A DNA stretch of 29,608 nucleotides, taken from contig JAHBMJ010002580.1 in NCBI GenBank assembly GCA_018398765.1, positions 1-29,608 on the forward strand. The letters are read 5' to 3'. The notes under the pieces were generated by a model, which had not been told where the DNA came from, made no database searches, and saw nothing but the letters and a program-made list of their open reading frames with translations. Positions 12,666 to 23,400 of this stretch are shown here, one piece after another; positions within the stretch are counted from its first letter, which is position 1; each line of letters starts with the position of its first letter. Both the position numbers and the translations under genes were made by a program. This DNA is from Chromera velia. Lineage: Eukaryota > Sar > Chromeraceae.

Positions 12666-14500
12666 TGTTACCCAAAATAATTAAAAGTGATTCGCCACGA
12701 CGCTCTGTATTCTTCTTCTTATAGTGACTGGCCGATTCACGCTTTTTAGTCATTCCAGTTACGAATCTAGTGAGTCAGGACTCAGGACGTCGACCTAGAC
12801 GTCGACAAAGAACTTTGAATCGGGTTTGGTGTCGCGGCTATTGTGTCACGACTTTAAATCCTTAAATTTTCTTTTTCAACGTACCGCAAAGTACCGCAAA
12901 GAAAAGAAGAGCCGACACGGATTGAGAGGAAACATATTAGTTAGGGCACCCTCACCACAGAGTCAGCAAAACGAGCAGTCAATATCACTTGTCGTCGGTC
13001 AGCTTATCTGAAAGCTCCGTCAGGTGAAATCCGTCTCCCGATGGCGCTTCATTTCTTGTTGTTCCTTTTCTCTTCCTTCAATTCCATCAGAGAGAGAAAC
13101 TTAAAGAACGGCTTCAGGATCTGTGCGGTCTGGATTCATTCATTCATGGGAAAGGACGGCAATGCAAGGAACCAGCCGACGGAGCATGCAGCGCAAATTC
13201 TGTTTCTCACCCACTGATTGACAGCTCTAGTTGGCTGCGTGAACAAGTACTTGAGTGAATTAATGGATGGGAGAGTAGGGTACTTACTGTCTGTGCGCAC
13301 ACGCAAAGCAAGGACCGACAAACAGACATTCAATCTAGTACCGGTGCACGTACTTTTTCATCCGTGCTCGCAAGTACCATGAATGCTTGTCCTTTGTTCT
13401 TTTGCCTTAGTTGCTTCCTTTTTTTTTCGTTCTCCACGAATCTGACGTTCGAACGTGGACTGAGAGAGACAAGCAGGCAGGCAGGTAAGCAGGCAGGCAG
13501 ATGGGGCAACATACACCAAGGAACAAAATGTCTCTTCTTTCTTTCCCTCCCTCTGTGTTTCTTGCTTCCTCGTGCAGCCCCCTTTGTCTGCCTTGATACG
13601 GACCCGCCAACCTGTCTACCGAGGTACACATTTCCTTCGTCTTCCCAATAGACAAGGAACGTGGATCCAAGCCGGGGGGGCATACTGACTGACTTGCTCG
13701 TTCTAATTGTTTGTTGATTGATGACTTTTTTTTTACCACAGAGCCGCCGGAGGATGCCCCTCCCGCAGTCCGACGGCCCATTGGATTCGATCGAATGCTT
13801 CTTTTGATTCTTTTTTGATTGCATACATGTAGTCTGGGAAGATGAAACGAGCAAGGACGCACTCACTCAACACACAAGATCGTCCTTCAGGCTTCAGAAT
13901 TCTAGCGGCATGTTGTCGTTCTTTTGCCCGGTCTCAGTTCTGAGGCATCTGCTTTGTTTTCTTTCTTTCTTTCTTTCTGTCTGACACATTGTGTTGATAC
14001 ACGAGAATCTATTTCACAGCCCCGCTCTTTTCTCTTCAGTTTCGAGGGGGTGTCTTGTGACTTTTTCATTTTCTGTCTTTTTTTCCCTTGTCCTTATTGT
14101 TTGTCGTTGGTTTTTTCCCCTCTCCCGTTCTTTCTTCCTTTCGACGACCCACTGGGCGTCTCCAATCAGACGGACACACATGCACATCTCCTTCTGTCAT
14201 CATGTTATTTTATTTTGTCACTCTCCAAAGGTCAGCCAGCACTGAAGAGTGTCCCGGCAACTGTAAAAGATTCCAAAAATTCGAGCAGACCAAAAATGTC
14301 ATTGACACACATGAAACGAGGATGGCAGAAAGAAAGGCAGAAAGAAAAGCAAGACGGAACATGCGGAAGCACACTCACAGGCAAGCAGAAGATAGACCGA
14401 GAAGCAAAAAGAAGGAAGAACGTGACAGAAAGAGAGCGAGAACAGCATTTCTTTCTCCCTGCGTGCTCAGTCCCAGCGGAACACGACCGCTAGCTGAGCA
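12666..14500. other. Intergenic DNA without a supported gene
   Basis: Contains duplicated GACGTCGAC near 12787-12806, a duplicated GTACCGCAAA near 12881-12900, GCAGGCAG runs near 13470-13500 and CTTT runs near 13960. Short frames are present on both strands but none shows a domain, a biased codon pattern or convincing splice partners. Confidence 0.5.
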
Positions 14501-15300
14501 CAAGGCACACATTCGTTTTACAAGACATGCCTGAAGCAATGAAAGAAAAAAAGCAGGGGGAGAAAGAATCGGTTCATTCGGTTGGACAGACGAAAAGGGA
14601 GACAGACAAAGACGTATAATAAATTTCATTCGCATGCACTTGGATGATCAGGCAGGCATGCAAGCGGTCAACTTGCTTACACGGCTGTCTTATGTTCCCA
14701 GCTTTCCTCTGTCTCCACGGTGAAAGCAGATCACTCCAATCGTCCTTCAGCGAACGAAAGAGCGAACGAAAGGGAAAAAGGAAATGAAAAGGTGGTCAGG
14801 AGGTGGAGGGGGGGCAAAAGAAGCAAAAAAAGAGCAGTTACACAAAACGCCAAAGAAAGAGATGGGCGCAAGGGGAGAAAAGGAAACGAAGATGTACACA
14901 AACACACAGAGAGAAGGACAGCAATAAACATGCACACAAACAGATGAACACAAGAAAGAAAACACGAAACGCATCAGACAGCAGGAATAAAAGAAAGGCG
15001 AACACGTACACACACCCCTGGACAGCATGTCGTCACAAGGGCATACAAGAGGAAAGACGGAAAGAAGAAAAGGTCATTGACTCAAAGAAAGAAGAGATCA
15101 GACCAGAAACGAAGACGTCAGAAAGAAAAAAGCCATTAGACAGAGACAGAAGGTGCAAATAAAATGAAACAAGAAACACAAAAAGAAGACAGGAGGGAGG
15201 AATTCCAAAGGGGAAAGGAAAGCACTTTCACAGGAGGAAAGAGACAAGTTGACACGATTGGAAGGGAACTAAGACAATTGATGGACTTGCAAGAATGTCA
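14501..15300. other. Strand-biased purine-rich tract
   Basis: The plus strand is dominated by A and G for roughly 700 bp (especially 14720-15290). It yields long Lys/Arg/Glu frames on plus and Phe/Ser/Leu frames on minus, which I regard as composition artefacts. There is no repeat unit of fixed length. Confidence 0.5.
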
Positions 15301-16534
15301 GGAAAGAAATCAAGCAAAGATCAAATAAATGGCACGGAAGAACTTTGTCGACCTCTATCTCTCGGTTTGCCTCGTGTTTTTTCTTTTTGCAATCTACAAC
15401 TGTGCCACGATCAAGACTTTCCTCAGCAGCGGTTCTGGTTCGTTTGCTCTTCGTGCTCTTGCCTCTCTCCGTTTTTGCAGACTCAAGTCTGCCTTTTCTC
15501 TCCCTCTATTCCAACAAGACACAAAGGTTTTCTTCCTGAGGATACCGGATTAATTAGTTATTTGATGCATTCATTCATTCATTTATACATTCATTGATTG
15601 GTTGTTCTTTCTTTCGGCCTTCCCTTGTCGGCGCGCTCTCTGGACACAAATCAAAACCAAGAGAGGGCGGAAGGCACACGAAGGCACATTGTACGCTGAT
15701 GCTGCTTGCTTTTGCGCTTGTTTCAGAAGTCTCCTCTGATTGCCGTCACGGGACGCTTGTCTTCTTCTTTTCCGGTCAAAACGTTCAGGAGCTTGTCTAG
15801 TTTGCTGGGTCACTTTTTCTGTCCGTCTCTCTGATGGACCTGACCACCCCGTGAAGAATCACAGATGCACGTTTCTTAAATGGGACAGATGCACGCAAAC
15901 GGCTGTGCGCACACACGCAGGGGACAGAGACGGCCGCCTCTTTCCCGTGTTTTCGTCATTTATTTATTAGTTATTTAGGCACTTCCCTCTTCCCTTTTGC
16001 AAGGAAGAGGAGAAGAACACAACGAAAAAAAAGGAGACAGAGAGAAGAGAAAAATCAAAGAAAGGATATCTATCCGTTCGTTTTCCTTTCTCCCTGTCTC
16101 CCTCCCTCCCCTAACGAAAGAACCTCCTCCCTCTCATGTCTTCCCTCTTTGGCTAGCTAGCCAGAAGAAAAGGAAGAGAAAATAAAAATGAAATAAGTAA
16201 GTGATTTGAGAGTTCAAGCGTGTGGGCATGCGATTTGCCATGCAGGCTCATCCATCTCTCCCTTGCCCCCCCCCCTACAGGCTGCCTCAAAGCCCCCTCT
16301 TTCCACTGACGTTCTTTTGTTTCATTCTGCTGTTCTGTTTGATTTTTCTCTTTGATCTTTCCTCTGTCGGCTCTCAAACATCTGCCGGAGTCACCGAGAG
16401 CAGCTTTGCCTTCTTCATCTGCACACAGAGAAGCAAGAAAAAACAAATCAAGCTAATCCCGTGCGTCTAACTGGACAAGCACGTGCAGATACGAAAATAC
16501 TGAAACCAACATGATGGACACGCTCTGGACCCGT
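15301..16534. other. Downstream flank of the ATPase gene
   Basis: Holds an open frame at 15329-15553 with a hydrophobic N-terminal stretch (discussed as a finding), ATTC repeats near 15568-15600, and pyrimidine-rich stretches at 16075-16130 and 16255-16360. The 3' UTR of the minus-strand ATPase probably lies in the upper part. No gene is supported. Confidence 0.4.
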
Positions 16535-19500
16535 TCAAGACACATCAAATTGCTCTATGACCACTACCTGCAGGAAGCACACGCAACTCCCAGCCCTGCC
16601 TGATCAGTGTAACTGACCAAATAAGTGCCTCTCTGAGAGATTCTTGCAGTACACAATCAATCCCTTTCTGATCATCCCCAAACATCCGCTCGGAAGCATT
16701 CTCACCAACTCCGAAATTCAGATTGAAAATTCGATTTCCATTCACCTCCTTCTCTCACGAGAATCGACTCACCTCGTCCCTCTCCCTCCTCATCCTCAGA
16801 ACCCTTCTGTAGATGGGCTTCGGGACTATCTCGTCCATGACCAGGTTGAAGAAAGCCCAGGCGATCGCGAAGAAGTACATCCACCACTCGAGGGCCGTGG
16901 CAGAGAACACAGAGTTCAACCCTGGGATCAGAGTGATCAGAATCGTCAGACTGCCAGAGAAGGCTGCATGCAAGCATAAAAACAAGCAAGGGAAGAGCAA
17001 AGGGAGAACACAACCACCATACAGCAGTCACTTGAGGCCTTGGACTTGTCCTTTCTGTTTGGGCGAAGGAATCTGTCTAGTCGCCCTCTCTCTCTCTCTC
17101 TCTCTCTCTCTGGGGTCCAAGTCAGCTGAGCACTTCCAAGACAGACAGAAAGCTGTATTCAACCAACTACAAGGTCCCCAGCAGGCCCCGCTCCCGTGAT
17201 CCCTTGAACAAAAAAAGAAAAAGAAATCAATTTCCCTCCCTGCATGCATGACCCATCCCTCCCATCTTCTCTTCCCGCTGCTGCTGTTCATACACACACA
17301 CGATCGAGACCCACCCACCCCCCCCAGCACCTGCAGCAGCATGCAGCCACATGTTTCTGTTGAACACCTCCCAGGCCCAGGTCCAAGATCTGACGGTGTA
17401 GGCACGCAAGATCTCACAGCACACAGCACACACGAACGCAATCGTGCGGCCCTTCAGAGATCCTGCAGGCAGGCAGGCGGGCAAAAGAAGGAGCAGAGCG
17501 TTGGAAGTCCACAGCAAGACAAGAAGAATGGAGTGCTTGCACGGCAAGACAGACAAGCAGGCAGACAAAAGACCACGGCAGTAACGTAATGACACAAGAC
17601 GCAGAGGGCGGAACCCAATTTTGTGTCTTCCAAAAGCGATGCTCCCTTCTTTCTGACATCCTACTTGCGAGAGAGAGATGATCGGGGAAGAAAACGAGAC
17701 AGCACTCGAAAGGAAACCACGCATATGACACCCAACACCTCCTCCTGTTTTCCAATGCGTTCCCCCCCTCACGGAACCTCACATCTTCCGGAAGCCCCAT
17801 GCATCCATCAATGCTCTCTGTCACTTTGGTTTGAGTTGAGAAGAACAGACAGAGCACGCCTGACTCGACACTTCGGCCGGACTGCAGCTAGCTACCCTTC
17901 TGCTCCATTCTCCAACAATGCCCGTGGAAACCCCCCCCCCTTTTGTTCTCCACTAACGGGCCTACCTGTTTTGGAGCACAGCTCTCCTTCCTGGGTCTTC
18001 GGGACAGTTCTTGTCCAGTCATCGAAGTCCAGCCCTAGGTCCCGAGGGGAGAAGGCGGGTCTTCCCGGGGGGGGAACCTCTGTGGGGGAGATGCCCACAT
18101 TGTCCTTCCTCACAAGGACTGCATGCAAGAAAAAAAGAAAGGAAGGGAATCAAGAGAACAATATTCCCATGCACACACAACTTTTCCTTTCATCAGAGGG
18201 GGATTAATTGCGGCAGATGAGAATGAAGAACGACGTCAACAAAAAGAAATCGAGGCGGTTGTACATGCAGAATGTGTGAGTTACTTTCCAACCCCCTCCA
18301 TTTTTGACAGGCAGGCACAGGTAAATACAGGAGAGGGGTCTTCTCGGGGGCAGGGGAGAGATCCATTCGCACGCAGACAGACGGACAGACGCGAAAAGAA
18401 TGAAATGAACGCACATCAACGGAGAACTTGTTTGTACATCGCTAGCACAGACACATACAGAAAGAGAGAGAGAAGGAGAGGAAGAAGCTGCCTGCCCACC
18501 TCCGTTCTCATTCACGTAGTTGATGTGCGTCTGCCACTCCGAGGTCTTCCAGTCCCACGAGTAGCACTCACACAGATAGGGCTTGCTCGTCTGGTCGCTG
18601 TCGTTCTCGCGGATGCACGACCTGTTGATGTCAGCGTTCCTGATGTGCCTGCACACACACAGGGAGGGAGGGAGGGAAAAGGCGGGAAGGATTGTGGGGG
18701 GAATTCATTGAAATTCTTTTCTTTATTCATTCCTCTTTCCTTCCTGGTGGGAAGAAGGAGACCAGAAAGAAAATTCAACGTCACAGACACAATGCCAAAA
18801 AACCCAAGAGACTTCGCTGCTCGCTGAGGGACTGGCAGGCAGACAGGCAGACAACCGTCCCTCAGAGAAAGACAGACAGACCCAGTGGTAAGATACATCC
18901 CGATGACGAGAGCTCCGAGCACAGCGATTGCCTGGAAGAAGACGTGAGGGAGGATGCCGTAGATCCACCAGTCGGAAGTCATCAGCTGCTGGTTCTTCGG
19001 ACGGGGGGGGACCTGCGCAGGGGGAGAAGAGGGAGTCAAAATTGGATCCTTTTGGCCTCTTCTTCCTGCTTCAAAAAAACACACACAAACACGCACACAC
19101 GCGCGCGCGCACGCGCACGCAGAGAGAGAGAGAGAGAGTCAAGTATTGTTTCCTTTTTTCTCTTCTCTTGTGATTCACGAAACGAAGGGGCCAAACGAAA
19201 GTAATGAGTAACAAACAGACACACACAGACAAATATGCATATACACATTCCCCACCCCAATCATACACACTCACACACAAGCCCCCACACACTCACGCAG
19301 ACAGGGAGAGGCACCATCACACGCACGCACATGAATCCCAACGCAACACTCCGTCCCACCCACACGGCCTGCCTGCCTGCCTGCTTGACTGACGTCCATG
19401 ATTTCGGGGTCTGCAGGTTCCTTGGAGAGTGCAACGGCAGGGCACCCGTCTGACATCAGATTCAGGAAAAGAATCTGCAGAGCCGCCAGAGGAAGGGGAA

Positions 19501-20420
19501 GGCCCGATGCCACTGCAATCGTCAGGTAGACAATCTCGCCCACGTTTGTTCCCAAAAGGAAAGAAACGAACTTCTGGATGTTCGTGTAGATCTTCCTCCC
19601 TTCTTCCACTGCCCTCACAATTGTGCAGAAGTTATCGTCCAGCAAGACCATCTCAGAGGCCCCCTTTGCCACATCTGTCCCCGTGATTCCCATAGCAACC
19701 CCGATATTCGCTGCCTTCAGAGCGGGTGCGTCGTTCACCCCGTCGCCTGTCATCGCAACCACGTGGCCCTGTCTCTTCAGGGAGTTCACAATCGCAATCT
19801 TGTCCTCCGGTTGGGCTCGAGAGAAGACGTTCACCCTGCAGGGAGGGTAGCAACAATCATTGGCACAGAGAGAATCAGAATGCTGTGCATTTTGTCGAGT
19901 TCTCATCCAAAAGTCGAGCAAAACATTTGTGGTTTGTCGGCGGGCTTGAGGAGGTGTTTACTACGTGAGCGTACATGCGAGGCGAATGGGGGTTGTTCCG
20001 TCTGTTCTTGATCTCTGTTCCAACTCACTCGTCCGATTTGCGCAAAGAAGCACCTTCGAAACGCAGGACGACCGTGAGATGAAGAAAAGTGAGAACAAAA
20101 CCTTTCATCCAGACCAAAACACGTTCCAAGTATGGAAGGATAAAAAAAAAATCCGTGAGCTGACTGACATGTCAGTGATCTTGTCCAACTCTCCCTCCGA
20201 GATCATCTCTCCGCTCTCCTCGTGAAGCTCAGAGCAAACGATGGACTTCAGAGCAAGCTCCTCGGCCCTGCAAAAAAAGGAGCGGGAAGAGTGCAAGTCC
20301 ATCCAATCATGCACACTCGACAAACAGACACGCGCCAAGGGAGACCCCATTGTCATGCACACACAGACAAATACAGAAGACACATGCATACACATGTACA
20401 CACACACGCACAGGGGGAGG

Positions 20421-20459
<39 letters not shown>

Positions 20460-23400
20460 AGCAACACCGGTCCGTCTGCAGTCTCGAAGGAAGAGGACAA
20501 CAATCGGAAATGCGAATCACGCGCTCAAATCAATTCCCCCTTCTCTTATATTTCCTGAGTGCTCCCTCGCTCCTCCTCCTTTGCGCGACGCACTCCCTCA
20601 CCCACTGCATGGCTGACTGGTCGACTGACTTGATGATCCCAATATCCTTTGCGATGGCGGCTGCGGTGTTCCTCTGGTCTCCCGTGATCATTACCACCCG
20701 CACCCCCGCGTCTCTGCAGGTCTTCACTGCCTCCTTCACTCCAACCCGAGGAGGGTCCAGAGAGCCAATCAGGCCAAGCAGACACAGGGGCTTGTTAGTG
20801 AGAACACGCTCCTTCGACTGCAAGCGGACATGTGCATGCAGATACAGAGAATGCGTGTGTGATTTGCATACGACCGATCGACCCTTTTGATCCTATGGGA
20901 GGAAGAGCAAGAGGGAGTTTTCAATAGGAGAATGTCAAGCACCAAAGAGTACAACAAGCTGCGAGAAGGTGAGGAGAAGCACATCGACGGATTGACGAGC
21001 TAGTGGAACTCTTTCTCGCATTTGTTTCTGTTAGCTTCTCGTTGGTATGCATTCTCTGTATCCAAGCAAGACACTACACTTGAAGAGACACACAGAAGGA
21101 AAGCCGCACGAAGAGTTTGACTGACCGACTCACGAGTAGGCAAACAGACGGTGACACATGCAAAAGCAAAATAGGAAAAGGATCATGTTCATCCTCCTCT
21201 GCGTTCTCTCAGCTCCTTCAGAGCACGATAATCTTCTTTCTCGCCTTCGATCACCAACTTCCCTCCCACCTTCAGGTCTCCTGAGAGAAGGAAATCCAGA
21301 CGGTCGCCCGACTCCTCCATATTCTCCAAGGCCTTCACGTGAGCCTCTGTCAAGAACCGAACGGTGACGGCGAGAACGCGGAGAGCGCCCTCTGCCATGT
21401 CGCTGTTGAAAGAGTTCACTTCGGTAAGGCGGGCCGGAGTAAGGTCCCCTGCACAAACAAACGGAACGATCAAAGAAGATTCCAACCCATAAATGAGCAG
21501 GTGGTCAGACGGCAGAGAGAGGAAGGCGGGTGGCGGCATGCAAAGAATTCGTGTGTGCGCTCTGTGCCTCCTTTCTCACACTCTCGCTGGCCCCTTCCGT
21601 TTGCTTTGGATGCCTTTCACTCTCATCTGCTTCCTCGCTCAGAGTAAAAAGGCGATCAAGAACGCTGACAGGACAAAACAAAATGCGAGAAAACAGAGAG
21701 AGAGAGACTGTCCATCAAGCTCGGAAGCACAGAAAATACCGACGCCAGACAGACACAACGTTGAGGCAAAAGCAGCACGACGTCCCCCTCCCCCCCCTTT
21801 CGCACCTCCAGTCTTGCAGATCTTCAGATGACTGCCTCCTGAGGCCTCCGGGATGTGCGAAGTGTATCTGCATAGACAGATGAAAGGAGAGCGAAAAACA
21901 CAATACTTACTGCATCCATCGCTTGTTTACATGACTCAGATTTTGCTGTTGTGGGTCTGTCACGGTTTGTGAGATGCCGACCAACCAGAATGACCCAAAA
22001 GGCAAGACCATGTGTGCAGGAAGGAGTCTCTCCTTTTTGTAGAAATGGAGCAGAAGTGACGGTCTCAGCATGCAGAGGCGTGCACCTCGTCTCTCTCCTC
22101 ACGAAGAACTTCACCCAGAATGGATGCCCACGTGTGAAGGGAGTCAGTCTCTCTCCTCACGAAGAACTTCACCCAGAATGGATGCCCACGTGTGAAGGGA
22201 GTCAGTCTCTCTCCTCACGAAGAACTTCACCCAGAATGGATGCCCACGTGTGAAGGGAGTCAGTCTCTCTCCTCACGAAGAACTTCACCCAGAATGGATG
22301 CCCACGTGTGAAGGGAGTCAGTCTCTCTCCTCACGAAGAACTTCACCCAGAATGGATGCCCACGTGTGAAGGGAGTCAGTCTCTCTCCTCACGAAGAACT
22401 TCACCCAGAATGGATGCCCACGTGTGAAGGGAGTCAGTCCAGTCTCTCTTCTCACGGGAGAGGGAGAGAATGCCCCCCCCACACGGCACTTCTGCGTGTC
22501 CAGTGCAGAGTTCGCCTCGGAATAAAAACTCCCTCACTGCATGATTACCGTTTTGGTGATGGTTGGAGAAAGAGACGGAGACGCGGAGCCAGGCAGGAGA
22601 CGGCTGACTCCATCCATGTGCAGTGAATGACTGCCTGGTTGATTGACTTCTTGACTGACCTGAGGACAAAATCGGGGGCTCCTTTAACGACAGCGATGTG
22701 CGTGAATGCCTCTGCATTGCTGTCCCCGCTCTTGATGGTCTCAAACTGCCCGGGTGTTTCCAGCCTGTGCACGGAGGCCATCATCTTCCTGCATACACAC
22801 ACACACACACACAGGTGCGGACACACAAACCATTGACGCATGATCTCTCTGCCTCTCACACACAAAAACACGCACATGCACACACACGAACGCGCAAACG
22901 GACGTACGCACACATAGAAACACAAGCAAGGTTGCAGAAAAGAAAAAAATCAAACCAAAGCAATGCTTGCCCCAGGGCATCACACACGAGAAGGCCTTCT
23001 TCGCTTTATTTCGCACCTCAGCCTCCACCCGCTCACCTTGCAGAAGAGAAGGGAACCTCAACCTTCGCCTCCCTCGCGTATCGGTCCAAGTCCTTGGAGG
23101 CGTCAGGCACCCCAGTGGTCTCTATGCCGATCCTCGCCTTGGCTGCTGCGACGACCAGCGCTCCCTCTGACATGTTCCCCTCGGTGTCGAATTTTCCCTC
23201 TCGACAGACCAGGCGCGTGCCGTGGGAATTCAAAAAAGCAGCGTAGAGACAACTGCGCACAGTCTGCAGACCCACAGGAAAAGGCCGAGGAAACAGAGAA
23301 GGAAAGTGATTGTGGGTGTTTGTCTGTCTTCCTTTATTGATGGACAATAAACCACACAGAAACGCAACCATTCAGTCAGTCAGTCACTCACTCACACACA

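Noticed and set aside
14803-15162. Lys/Arg-rich 119-residue frame
   Set aside because: It follows from purine-rich composition; overlapping frames in the same tract look equally open, and there is no domain or splice support.
22091-22438. CRISPR array
   Set aside because: Copies are contiguous and identical with no unique spacers, and the context is eukaryotic.
21951-22626. Plus-strand open frames through the 58-bp array
   Set aside because: The unit is not a multiple of three, so frames rotate copy by copy. The region is an intron of the minus-strand ATPase and the protein text is purely repetitive.
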